Below are positions 43,134 through 55,739 of a DNA stretch of 64,000 bases, one piece after another (position 1 is the stretch's first letter; each line of letters opens with the position of its first letter). Below the pieces are notes generated by a model, which saw only the letters and a program-made list of their open reading frames with translations, was not told the origin of the DNA and made no database searches. The position numbers were made by a program, and so were the translations under genes. Source of the DNA: Spirodela intermedia. Taxonomy: Eukaryota > Streptophyta > Magnoliopsida > Alismatales > Araceae. Where the stretch lies: positions 5,492,001 through 5,556,000 of the forward strand of contig LR746273.1 of assembly GCA_902729315.2 (NCBI GenBank), read 5' to 3'.

Positions 43134-44590
43134 AACCCTTCTGTGATGATAGAGTTGATCGATGTTGCTTGCTTCTGGGCTCGACGACTGCCGAATTATC
43201 TACTTAAATCTTAGATCTACTGTCACTATACATGAAAGCATGGATGCCCAATATTTCCTCGTTTATTCCCATCTTTTTCAAGCCCTCCTACATAAAATAT
43301 TAGACCTGGGCCCATAAGTGGTGTCGGATGAAACACTCACGGGACCCTCTCACCCTCGTCGGAAAGGAACCTTACGGATAGGTTGGCGCCCACGTATCTC
43401 CGGAAAGCAACAGATGGCTACAGAAGATCGTGAAGATGGACGAGGGACGTGGCAGAAGCGTGGGCATACGATCGTGGGTCCCTCAGCATTATAAAGGTTA
43501 GCCGACACAACGCGGGAGCAGGATATCGGTGTATCCGCCGCGTGTGGATGCTGGAGATTGACCATCTTGAATCGGTCGTAGGAGGGATAGGTTTTCTTGT
43601 ATTTCTCATTTTATATTTCATTGTCTTCCTCTTCGTTATTGTTCTCTTTTTCTCCGATGCATAATTTTACGTAGAATCTTCTGTTTCGTCCCTCCAATTT
43701 GGTCTGCTCTTAAACCCAAGTCCAATCTCAATCGAACCTAGAAAGGCGAAGGGGTGGGATCCTAGCGATATCACAGCAGGTAGTATTTTGGCCTTTTATC
43801 TTTAATACGTATTTCTAAAACTATTTTTATTTTTAATCTTACTTCGGAAGAAATATGCGACCACCCACCCCAACGCATTTTACCATCCTCTATATGAAAA
43901 TAATTACCCGGTCGTACTCTACTCACTTTGCGCTATTCTTGGAGTTATTACGCGCTGAAATTTAAGGGTGAACGCTTTGGACTAAAGCTGACGTGGAACC
44001 TTTGCTCGAGAGGGGGCAATCAACAGACCCACGTGGACAAGCTCGACTGGTTACCTAAACCCGGTTATCGCAGTCGTTGGGCCAATTGCCTCCTCCAACG
44101 TGTCAATCCCACGGGAGGGAACGTCTAGGAATATTTTTATTCTTCGATAAAAATCGGCTTGCTTGGACACTTTGAGTATAATGGGGATGGGGAAGGGGTT
44201 TGTTACTTACACGAGGGGTAACCACTAGCCATTGATTACTCTTGGATATTGCACTGACGCAGAAGGTGGTGACCATAGTCAACGAACCTGCCTCAGTACC
44301 CCCGGTCTTGGGGATGGCGACCTCGAGCCACGGCTTCAAGCTGCCAACGTAGTGGATGACGGCGTCCCTCTCCACGTCCGCCCTAGCGGCGCCGTTAGGC
44401 CCCAGGCCGATACCCAGCAGGTACCACCGTCCACGACGTGTGGTTGTAGAAGGTCAACAGGCCCAGGGGGAGCGTTCCCTCCTTCCAGGACGTCCTCTCC
44501 ACTGCCTGCACCGGCCGGCATTCAAGCTTGCTTCCATGCAGGGAGGAGAGATAACGTTAATCAGCTGGAGACATCTTTGGTACACCTAGG
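43134..44590. other. 3' flank of PPO-2, no gene seen
   Basis: Counterpart of 3851-5372. It contains the same GATCGTGGG…CAGCATTATAAAGGTT and CCACGTGGACAAGCTCGAC phrases. The short frames in 44232-44594 are not preserved in the other copy and show no domain. Confidence 0.7.
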
Positions 44591-44649
44591 TTAACCCATG
44601 GCTGCGCCATCGGTCCAAATCAAAGATATTCATCACAAATGACCACGCG

Positions 44650-45850
44650 TATTATTTAGGATCGAATTAGATCATTTTGTGAAAAGTAAGGTTCAGTTAT
44701 TAACATATAGAAAACTTGCATGTGATAGGAACTAAGTGGATATTCAAGAGTAATGAGGAAAGAAAACTGGTTAAAAACAAGGTTAGATTGATAGCACATA
44801 TTACACACATAAAAAAGTAATGGATTATGATGAAACACATGATATAGTAGTTTGATTAAGATGTAATTACAATTTTATTTCCTAACCTAGTCTATAAAAA
44901 TATTATCTCATATCAAATGAATGTGTATAGTGTATTTTTAATGATTAAATTAAAAAGAAAGTATATGAGTAAATCAGATGATTTTCTATATTAAAATATC
45001 TTGGTCATGTCTTGAACTTATCTAAAGCTCATAATATCTTGAAAAGCTCCAAGAGCTTGGTGTGAAAGATTAACATCTTTCTTATTAGAAAATAGTTTTA
45101 ATGCCAGAAGTATTAATGTTGCTCTATTTACCAAAGAAAGAGATGAGTAAATATTTTTAGCTCAAGTATATGTAGATGGTAATATTTTGAATTCTTCAAA
45201 AAAAAAAAATTAAGTTTTTTAATATCATAAAGAATGAATTCTGGATGACTATGATGGATGAAGTTAGTTATTTCTAAAAAGTACAAATGATGCAACTTGA
45301 AAATAATATAGTTATTTCTTAATTAACATATGTTAAAGAACTGTTGACAAATATGATCATTCAAGATATACAGAAAAGAAACCCTCTATGGATAGAAAAA
45401 TTAAAATTGATCTAAAAACTCTATATATCAAAAAATATATAGATGTATGATTACATCTCTTTTATATTTAACCTTAAGTAGCAACATAATTTGAAGTGTG
45501 TGCTTATATGCTAGACTCTAAAATAACTAAAGAATCACATATAACAGCCATAAAATAATTTTTAGATATATGAAGTACACATCTGATTTAGGAATATAAT
45601 GATTTGAATTTGATTGTTTACAATGACTCTTATGTTGCTAAATGTATAATTTGATCAAACAAAGTACCAATGACTAGTACTTAATCTTAGGAGAATGCTT
45701 AATTTCATTGTCACCAAATAATTAAGTAATAGCTGAATTTTCAACAGTTGAAGTCATAACTGCTATATTATGTTGCTCACAAGTATTATAACTCAAATCT
45801 TAGTTTAATGATTATAAGATTTATTGAGAAAATATTCTAATCATATACGA
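44650..45850 (+). mobile_element. Copia-3 (SIRE/Maximus-like) reverse transcriptase and RNase H remnant
   Basis: Across frames: GTKWIFKSNEERKLVKNKVRL, then KAPRAWCERLTSFLLENSF, VALFTKERDE-IFLAQVYVDG (YVDD to YVDG), and on to ESHITAIK-FLDI. Further on, STVEVITAILCCSQVL corresponds to the family's STAEAEYVAAxxCCAQ block. This is the SIRE/Maximus type of copia and is distinct from copia-1 and copia-2. Stops are dense. No LTR was identified. Confidence 0.8.
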
Positions 45851-48800
45851 GAATATGAGTGCCATAAGTTTAGCAAAGAATCCTAAAATTAATTTTAAAG
45901 CCAAATATATATATATATATATATAATTGGCATGATCTTATTCAAGTTCTTTTAAATAAAAATGATATTTCTTTACATTTTATTAGAAATAAATTTTAAT
46001 TCTCTGAGATTTTTCACCTCCATTTAGTAAAAAAAGTTATTTGTGTAAGAAGAGAAATTGGTATGTCCAATTGAGAAAGAAGTGCAACTCAAACTGATTT
46101 ATAACCTAAAATTTGAAACTATTTTGTGATTTAGAAAATATCCCTAAATGAAATAAAATTCTTACATATGAAAGACTATTTTTTGGATTAAAATCGTGTA
46201 ATAATTGATGATTTATGTTAATGATGGCTTGTTATTTTTTAAAAAATATATGACTCTTATTAAGTTATAAAAAATTGAAGTATGAAACTATTTATGCTGA
46301 GAAATCAATCGAAAATTTATTAATACTTCTAGTTATTTATGTGTTTTTCAGATTGAAATCTTTGATGAATGACGATTTATGTTGATGGTTGAATAATGAA
46401 TTAGGTTTGAATCACATGATATGTGTAACATGTTATGCTAAACAATTGAAAAAACTAGAAAACAAAATGACAAGTAGGAATGCAGAAATAAGAAAATAGA
46501 ATAAAAAATAAATTTAAGACCTTTTTTCTGAAACATTTTTGAGTAATAATTGATGAATACATGTCAAGTATCAATACATAATAACAACTCAATTACATTA
46601 AAAAAAATGATATTTTTTTTATTCACCCAATCGGCTTTTCAATTAACTTGATCCAATAAAAGGAGTAATTCTAAATTATTCAGATCAAATCTTGACCCCT
46701 AATCACTTGTCTAAACATGAAATCTGATTATATATATCGACTCTTTATTTCACTCATCAACAACCCTATTTCTTGAAAATAATTAATGCTTGAGAGTAAT
46801 TTTTAATTGTAGAACCTATGACCTATAGACCAATTTTCACTTATAAACTGACTTGAATTTTAGAAAATCTCAACTGTTAGTATCTTTTGAATGCCAAGTC
46901 TAATCTTGAGTCATCCTTCTTAAGATATAGCTCTGAACTTTCAAAAAGATATCTATATTTTGGAATAAACATCTTGATCAACTCATATTCTATTGTACTA
47001 TGAGTTATAGGAATTCATTCATACCTGATTATTTAATATCAATCAATCATTCCCAAAATCATGACTAACTTTTGAAATTTGAACTGTTCTCATCATCATT
47101 CATCCAAAATTTTGAATAGCCTATCTTGATTGTTCAAAACAAATAAACAACCCACACATTAACACATTATCATTTTTTATTCTAAAAAATAAAATCATAT
47201 TAAGGAACACCATATCATAGAAAATCCAAAGAATCCTTTACTTGAATGCTCTAAATTTATTGAGAACATATTTTAAATTGGCATCATCAGTTATGCACAA
47301 CTTCATAACATATTTGATAGAGTCAAGGGCTAACACCAAGAGGGCCTTGACAAGCAGAAAATTCCAGCCCAAGGGGAATCAATTTAAGCCCAATTGGAGG
47401 ACGAACTAAAGGGAGAATTGGTCCAAGCCCAGGATCATGAAGAAAAGGCCTAAGCCCAAGCCCAGGATCATTAAAATTTTAAATACTCAAAACCTCAACA
47501 CCACAATCTAACCACTATTTCTCTGATTTCTCGATCATTTGATCTCTATTGGCATATCTATTTGAAGATAAAGAATTTGATATTGTTGGAGCATCATTCT
47601 TGAAGTAGCTTGAAATATTTTCTTTTTTTATGTTGAGCAAAATGGGGAGAAAGAGTGTAAGTCTTGCCATGAAAAGCTATTGTGATAAAGGAAAAAAATG
47701 GATAAAGAAAATCATCAAAACAAAGTGTGGAGAAACGGACAAAAACAAGAGAAGAGGATAAAAAAGAGTTCACTAAAACAATTATATTACTCATATTTGA
47801 ATGATGTTTGAATTCAATATTTTATTCAAATTTCAAACATTTTAAATATATCAATTGAATTTATTACACTAATATGACATCACTAACACATAATAAATAT
47901 TAAATAAGCATAGTCTCTTGAATACTATGATGCAAATATTAAATAATTCAAAAATTAGAAAATATATTTAATTGATCTTCGAGACTTGCATGTATACTTT
48001 TGTTATCATAAAAAGGGAAAGATAGTTGGAGCATTAAATACATAATTTTTTGATAATAAAAACCTTTATAAAATCAAATAAAAGATAAAACTATGCATAA
48101 TTATGCTTGACATGATGTTGAACATGATAGTATGCATATATAGTTCAATAATAATGTTAAATTTTTAAATCAAAAATAATTTTGAGATACCTCTATTGAG
48201 TACTACATATTTTTTAAATTTAAATATTTTATTCATTTCATTATTTTAAATTAATGTACTACATATTCTTGTGCAAAGTATTAATATTTAAAAAATTGCC
48301 ATATTGAGAAGGTAATGATTAACACATCTGAATCAAAAATGTTTTGTAAAATAAAACGTGAGTATGAAAACTTACTCAGTGTATTGTGTGTTCATGATAT
48401 TAAATCATTATTTTATAATGATTTTGATATTGAACTAATCAATTAAATTCAAACTGTTCATTTTATCTTACAAATTTTGTATATTTTAAGAGGTATAATT
48501 TAAAATTTTATTTTAGATATATTGAATCAGTGAAACTATAATTAAAAATATTGAGATCATGATTCAAGATATTTACATGATCATTGTAATTTTTTTCAGC
48601 TGATTCAAATAAGATTTGATTTTTAAATTACCATTTTATATAGATATACAAGCGTATCTTAATAATATTGATCATTAATGGTCTTAATTGAATTAATAAA
48701 GTTCAGATATATGTGTTGCATTTCAACAGAATTATGTATCAATTTCACATATAAATATTCGAACTTGTGAATAACATATTATATTGGTTTTCCTAGTGCT

Positions 48801-51584
48801 TGAATTTTTAATCAGTTTTTGGAAATATATCAATTCTAAAACACAAGAAATAGAGGAATATTTTGAATATGATTTATTTATAAATAAAACACCTTTCCAA
48901 TAGATAATTAAAATTTAACACTCATCCCTAACCCCTCTACTATTTGAGAGTTGTATTGAGTGTTTCTATATTTGGTGGTTATTCAAACTACATGAAGCCA
49001 TTGAGTTAAAGTGGATTATTAAAGTATTCAACAATTATTCTCAACTAAATCAAATGGGTATTGTCTTTCACCTTCAGTTAGCATCCTTATGAGAAGAGGA
49101 CAATAAATATCATGCATTAATTATCATCATTTCAATTGGAATATTAGACCCTCCAACTCAGCATCATTCTTTGTAAACACTTCAACGTAATATTTATAAT
49201 AGCATAAATGTGATATTAAGTATTTATTTAATTATGTGTGGGAGGTGTTCTATTAAATAACCATTTGTCTTTTAAAGTCATAAATCTAAATAAATATTTC
49301 TAAGTAAAACATTAAGAGGGTTGAACTCATTAATCAATAGTTTATGATTGAAAGATCATAAACTAAGAATATTTTACGACAAAAAAAAAATCTTAGAAGG
49401 TGAATGTAAGTAGTGAACCAACCACTTTAAAATATCTTAGTCTTACATTATCAATTTAGAAATATCATAAGAATTATATTGTTCAAGAAAATATTGACTT
49501 ATCAAAACAGATCTTATTCTAAAGATGATTAGAAATCAAGTGCAAGTCTAAATTATGTGATTATTCTCTCATAGTCCCTTCCCTAAATGGCAAAAGTGGT
49601 TCCCATGTCCATAGAAAGAGGAATCCTCATATTCATGAAATTCATCAAAAGAGGGGGATCTGGACCATTGAGTTTTTAATTTAATCCCCCCATCTTGATC
49701 TTGGTGCAGCCTAAAACCCAATGTTAGGTTGAGTTGATCAACCTATTAAGAGAAGTACCCATAATTCTTGTCTTTCTCTTACTTTGTTATTTTGGGAATT
49801 AGTCTCTAGTACAAAATCAGTCATGTTTCTTTGTATAAAAAAAAATGAAAATTGGAGATTAGGTGAGAGAAAAAGGTGATAAACAAAAAACAAAAAACCT
49901 TTTTCTCTCTTATAGGGGACATTGGAGATCCAACATCCCCCCTCTTCATATTGATTGTGAATCTTCGTTCTCCTCTATAGTTGTATCTTGCTTCTTCATT
50001 CATAATGACATGTCTTCTTTTGGTGGGCATGAAAGGTATATTAGCCTCTTTGTTCCACATTAAACATGTGTACCATTTTCTCCTTTTTTTCTTCTTAGAT
50101 ACTAATTGCTTTGTAGATTGTGTACTTTGTGTTTGTTCTTTCGTTGCTATACTAGTGTTCAAATTCTAACCATTTCCCAACATGTGGTCAATAGGAGCAG
50201 CTGCTAAAGTTGTTGACAATCTACCAGCAACTAATGTTTTGGAATAGAAAGCAGAGTGTAACTTAGTAGAGCAAGAGGCACATCACTTGACAATAGTTGC
50301 ATTAAGGGTAGCAGTGATAACCCCAATCTTGAGAAGCCCTAAGACAGAGATAAGGAGGAAGATGGTATGGTATACATTGTAAATATATGCATTTACGTAA
50401 GTCTCCAAGTTAAACATGAAATTCACAATGTTTATAACTCTATTTTTATAGGGAAATTATTGAGAGTAGACTATGGGGAATCCAAAATACACAAAACTAC
50501 AGCTAAAGCTATTCAGAACATTTGGGTTCCAAATCCTATGATAAACCAATTAGGCTCTACACTTACATGACTTCACAATAAAATAGGATATCTTAAATGA
50601 AATAGTTTATAAAATAGAATCCATTTTAAAAAAAAGAAAGTGATGTAATCATCTAATTGTAGTCCTTTTCAGCATTATATTTATTGCAAACCATTTCATT
50701 TAAAAGCATTTCAAAAGAAGATAAACCTATTTCATGAAAATAACTATATTTTAATGTATTCATGTATGTTTTTAGAAAAGTTTAAGTTGCTTCTTCAATG
50801 TATCTTGAAAACTTGGTTCATTTGATTCCTAACATCAATTCCTACTTTTACACTTATTATATCACCATATGATACCTCCAAGTATATGTATATCATACTT
50901 TGATAATCAAAATGTATTAGCATGATAGATTGGAGTATATTTAGTGTCTTGAATTCCAAAAAAAAATGGCAAAAAATTCCATCTTGTTATTCCAACAACC
51001 TTATAAATGTTTATAAAACTTATGCATACAATTCTTGCATGTGAGTCAGTAAAAAATAGAAAAAGTCAATGACTCATGTTAATAAATTATGTCATAAAAG
51101 TCATAAAAATGAAAAAAATATATTTGACTTTAGTTTGGACTTTTTTGAAATATAATGAAAAAATAATATTATTGTCATCTTACATGAGTCGTGGATTGCT
51201 AGAGCTAGGTGTTATTAAACCTCCAAGTGTTGAATCATCTTCATCAAGCTCAATTCATCATGATATTGGTTGGAAATAAAGTGCAATATATGGCAGACCC
51301 ATATAAAGTATGTTACTGATCATAGTTCATGATATCCACACTTAAATTACACTACCTTATTGTTCATATCGTCTGCTTGCTAGAAGAAAAATATTAGAGT
51401 AGGAAGTGATGTGCACTTGTCGTTGTGTTTAAATGCATATTATCTAATAATATTTATAACTAAAACTTAATTAAATATTAGTATAGAAGTAAGTATCAAG
51501 TCGAATATAAGGAGATTGATTAATCTGTCATGAAAACTAATGTAGTTTTTATATAAAGTAATTTTAATATTTTATTAATATTTA
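45851..51584. other. AT-rich intergenic DNA, unresolved
   Basis: About 5.7 kb of very AT-rich sequence without a recognisable gene. There is a TA run at 45907-45925, and an isolated Lys/Gln/Pro-rich piece at 47315-47480 with repeated AAGCCCA phrases that resembles the tail of a gypsy polyprotein but is too degraded to assign. Short frames at 49821-50169 and 50367-50570 show no domain. It probably consists of old retrotransposon noncoding DNA downstream of copia-3. Confidence 0.5.
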
Positions 51585-54500
51585 ATAAAAATAAAAATAA
51601 AAAAGTGTGAGGTGAGAAGAATAAAAGAAGAGAAGTGGAGAAAAGGAGGAAAAGAGAGAGGGAGATCAATTAGGGAGAGAAAGAGAAAGAGATTGATCAA
51701 GATAAAGGGAGAGAAAGGGAGAGATCTCACAAGAAACAAAGAGAGAAGAAGCAATCTCACGAGAGAGGGAGAAAGAGAAATAAGATGATAATAAAGAAAG
51801 AGAGAAATACAATCAACCCGTTTTCATGGTGACCATTATTCTCGGATGAATGTGTGCTCAAGAATTTACACACATGTCATGAGGTCAGTCGTAAATGTCT
51901 CCAATTTATTTTAATAGTTCAACAATTATCAAGCAGCCTTTAATCTCACTAATTTCACATTTGAAATCAGAAGGATAATCATTATTCGCGGAATGTCGAA
52001 AACATGAATATGTTGAGATTTCACTGCAAAAATCAATAGAAAACAAGTTAGAAACGATCTTAATTTTAGACGAATTTCGAAGGATTTAGAAGAAGAACGA
52101 AGATCATTTATCAAGTTTGAATTAGTTCTACTCATTTCAATCAAAACATGCATGAAATGGAAATAACTTACTATAAAATGTAAATAAATGACAAAAATAT
52201 GTAAGTAAATGTTAAAAGTAGAAAATAAATCATTGCCCAAGCTTAGTCTGCCTCTTAGGCAACTAGAGACACTGGTGTGATGACTTGATTTCGTCTAAAC
52301 ATGTCACACTACGTCGGAAGTTGCAGAAGTATTGTTCAAAAGTGTTGCGTTGCTTGTTGAAGAGATCTACTGAAAGAGGGGTCGTCCATGTTATCACCGT
52401 CATCTGGGGGGAGAAGGAAAGGGCTAACCATTAATTTGAGGCCTTCAGTGCAGTCGAGGGAGGAAGGAATGAACTTACCAATCGTCAAAGGCATTGATCG
52501 TGCAAAAAGAGGAAGAAAACATATTACCATATTTGCTACTACTGTTGAGATTTTAAAGATAATCGATGATATCTAGTTTACCAGATAATAATCAATTATT
52601 GTCTCTATATCTTTGACAATGATACATGCGAGAGCTTAAGATCCTAGTATCGTGGTGCGTCGTGAGTCATTGGGTCAGATGTGCTTGGTCACATGGCACA
52701 CTGAGCGACATAGGATCAACCCATCACAAATTGTTGCCAATCAAGAACCTAAGTTCTTAGTACTGTGACACCTCCTTAGCCATCTGATAAGTCTTCATTA
52801 TCATGAGTTAATTAGTAAATAATACAGTTTTAGCTTTAACTCAGGATAAATAGACTTATATTTGAGTTAGTGTAAAAAGTGGTTTTCAGTTGATTAACGT
52901 GAATTTTTAGGTAATTATGTGATTTTATACGAATTTATATGACTTTTACAGTCTTACTCTTGAGATAAATGAAGAAAAAGAAATAAAAATAAAAATATAG
53001 CAAAATGGGGGGACCCGCCAACTAGTCAGGCCTGCAAGCGGGTCGAAACTACAGTCGAGTAGGAGCTGCGAGCAAGGGCTCGAGCGGCAAGGACTGATAG
53101 GGGCACGTGTGCACCACTCCCTTTCCACGTCACTGGTGGCTAGCTAGTTGTGGGGCAATGAGTGGTCGTACACGCGGGGAGAAAGGGACTTACTTGCAAA
53201 TGAAATATTACTATATATTCACCCGAAACTTCAACGCACAAATAATGTGGGACTAAACCCATGTCACATCTCCCCCAGAAAGGCTTTGATGATCTTAATA
53301 CCTAAAATATCCCTTATTTATAATAGAGATATATCATGATCATGTCATTTGATAAAAGCATTAGAGTACTTATGTCAATCTCTCTCATACAAACGGGCAA
53401 CCGGCACAAATTTGAATCTTCTCAAAGCCAAAACTCATATTTTTATCTGATTATCGTGACTTTCCTATAGATTGTCGATAAAGGATTAAGCTGTCAGAAT
53501 TGTTGGATCATCGATGGAAATCTCGTCAACGCAATTCGCGAAATATTGTTACTAAAATTGTTGAACGATTCGTAATAAAAGGATCGCGAATCCATCAAGC
53601 AAAGCATCCCTAATTGATCGACGAATAAACTATCATCGGGAAGAGGACGATCCACCGAGAGACGAGTCGCCACCTCCTGAGAGCATACCGGATGCGATGA
53701 AGAGCCTCTTCTTGCTACGCGGACCTGAGGATGAAGCACCCTAACACGCACCCCACCTCCATCTAGCTCCTCTCTATGGGGTGGCAGTCGCCGGAGAGCA
53801 ACAAAGTCGCCGTTTTTCTGCTCCGCCGAGTGACAGTCGTCGGAAACGATTTGACGACCCATTTCATTGATCTCTAGACTTTGCAAAGAGATCTAGAGAT
53901 TGCCCACGTCGTCCTTGTCCAAGGAAAGCCTTTGAGGCTGTGTACACTACACGACGATCCTCCTGAACGCTCAAGATTCCGATGCATCGCCGATACATCA
54001 CTGCTGCGACGTCAAAACTTTGTTTTCCTACTTTCAACTTACTTTCCATTTCATTTAGTGATAATTTGTGTGATTTAAATTTACTAAGATATACTTCATT
54101 TAATTACAATTCTTTCGACTTTTACAGATCTTAATTTGATCAATTAAATCGTCTGTAATCACTTACGTAAGAATTGTCAGGCGGAACTCTATTTCCGCCT
54201 GATTCGCGTTCGCCAGGCGCTAACATCATCCTAACATCAGTACCCTTATTTTCCTTTTTTTAATTTTAAATATATTTCATTTTCATTTCTTAGTGTAAAA
54301 TTTATAGAAAATAGTATTCTTTGAGAAAAATTCTGAATAATTACCTAATATTATATTACATCCTTGTGATCGACTTGAAAAATTACCACTATTTTTGAAA
54401 GTTTTATTAAATTATAATTGATATATTTGTTCAGAAATACTTTTAAATATCTAAAAATTCATATTTTCTAGTTTATAAATTTTAAATTTACGTGATTTAC

Positions 54501-55132
54501 TATATAACGACTAAGTCACGCTATCGTCAGATCATCATTTAAGGTCATGTGCATGTTGAACAGTGTCAAATTCGTGAACCACCAATCGATTACTTTATGC
54601 ATCTAGTATTGTGAGTGTTCATCAGCCACAAGATCTGGCTAATCTAATGACGTGGTTCGCTAGCTACTACTAGATCACTCCGCACTCTAGATGGCTGCAC
54701 TGAAATGAACGAAAATGATTAGTCACACATCAAAAGTTTTTCATCATTTAAGCTGAATATAAATCAAAGTTACTCTCTCTCAATAGTAATTCTTTCTCTT
54801 GAAATAAAATAATACCCAAGACCATCTTTGGAGAAGGTAAAAAGACCACCCTCACGCGTGCACACGTGTATGATGCTCCTTGCTCCACAATGGCCATGGC
54901 CACTAGGACGTGGCAAGGGAGTACACACATGTGCATGGAGTGAGTGCCGATTTGCCAGCAAGTAGAATATTTTTATATTTTATTCTTTTATATTTTTAAA
55001 TAAATAAAAATTATACTAAATATTTTAACTTCAAACTTCTAAAATTAACAATATATTCTATATTTATTGTGTATGTTAATAAAATAATTAAAATAATTAA
55101 AATAATTAAAACACAAAAAATTAGCTTTAATA
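51585..55132 (+). mobile_element. Repeat R4, copy c (split by LTR copy 4)
   Basis: The outer parts (51585-52794 and 54530-55132) match R4 copy b (31930-33880) from the purine-rich start (GTGAGGTGAGAAGAATAAA) to the end (AAATTAGCTTTAATA). At 52795 it is interrupted inside CCTTAGCCATC…GATCATC, where copy b reads CCTTAACCATTAGATCATT. It is noncoding and ends about 425 bases before the PPO-3 core promoter. Confidence 0.8.
52795..54529 (+). mobile_element. Long gypsy-type LTR, copy 4
   Basis: Starts TGATAAGTCTTCATTATCAT; the 3' end is ACTAAGTCACG…GTCA, about 1.735 kb, the short subtype without the extra 150-base block. It is inserted in R4 copy c. The right junction is slightly scrambled (CTATC sits between CACG and GTCA; the left flank is CCATC), so the exact end and target duplication are uncertain. 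The short minus-strand frames within it are not genes. Confidence 0.85.
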
Positions 55133-55246
55133 TGGTCACCACATCACAATGGGAGAGGTTAATCTTACGAGGGTATATGAGCTACCCTCCAATGTTTATA
55201 AAATGGGTGACCCTCAACTTCATGACTATTTGACACTTAAAATCAA

Positions 55247-55281
<35 letters not shown>
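55247..55281. repeat. (ATT)n microsatellite upstream of PPO-3
   Basis: About 11-12 perfect ATT units ending in ACTTTTATTT, roughly 300 bases upstream of the PPO-3 TATA box. It is a likely length polymorphism. Confidence 0.95.
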
Positions 55282-55282
<1 letters not shown>

Positions 55283-55577
55283 TTTTATTTAAATATTTTC
55301 GAATTTTTTTACTCTTTAAATGACTGATTAAATAAACTTAACGCACATGGTTCGATGGACAGGGAGAAGAAGAAGACGGCACCGCCATGCCGAGTTGGCG
55401 ACAATGACCTTCACTTCCGTCGGCATGTATGTAAAGATATACGTTCCGCGGGTCCCTAGAAATACAAGAGAGCGGTCCGCGTTGGCTGCGAGACGCCGTA
55501 GGTGAATTGAGCTACCTTCTCTTCTGCAGAAGCTCATCCTTACATGCCACCGGTGGATTTGTAGGCCTTCAAATCCA

Positions 55578-55584
55578 TATATAA
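55578..55584 (+). promoter_or_regulatory. TATA box of PPO-3
   Basis: TATATAA lies 79 bases upstream of the PPO-3 start. The shared promoter block with PPO-1 and PPO-2 begins only at about 55560 (GTAGGCCTTCAAATC). Further upstream the sequence is unrelated, so PPO-3 has its own distal promoter. Confidence 0.7.
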
Positions 55585-55601
55585 TTAAGCTCGGGGGAGA
55601 A

Positions 55602-55739
55602 ATGAGGATGTGTCACACCTACCGACCATCTTCCTCCTCCCCCCGTCGTCGCCACCATGGCGGGCATCTCCCAGCTGATATCCACAGCCCTCTCCTCCCC
55701 GGCCTCCCCTGCGTGCCCCTTCCAGAGAGGCCGGCGTAG
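55602..55739 (+). CDS. Overlapping upstream ORF of PPO-3 (45 codons)
   Basis: ATGAGGATG opens a frame of 138 bases including the stop, the same length as the one at PPO-1 (1971-2108). It begins 55 bases before the main start in both genes and ends at the aligned TAG. Shared peptide pieces are TYRPSSS/AYRPSSS, PADIH and LLPGLPCVPLPE. Whether it lies in the transcript depends on the real start site, expected near 55605-55617. Confidence 0.35.
   Translation: MRMCHTYRPSSSSPRRRHHGGHLPADIHSPLLPGLPCVPLPERPA

Larger units (their letters stand above)
39146..44590 (+). repeat. Segmental duplication, unit B (carries PPO-2)
   Basis: Matches 1-5372 in order and orientation, including distal promoter, core promoter, gene and 3' flank. 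Differences include a 125-base segment at 40559-40683 and a 53-base segment near 40984-41036, both absent from unit A, and a shorter 3' flank near 43790. Homology ends at GAGACATCTTTGG (44580), where unit A is cut by copia-1. Confidence 0.9.

Noticed and set aside
49821-50570. Cluster of short frames (62-113 codons) on both strands
   Set aside because: Frames overlap on opposite strands, are AT-rich and contain no retrotransposon or plant protein motif.
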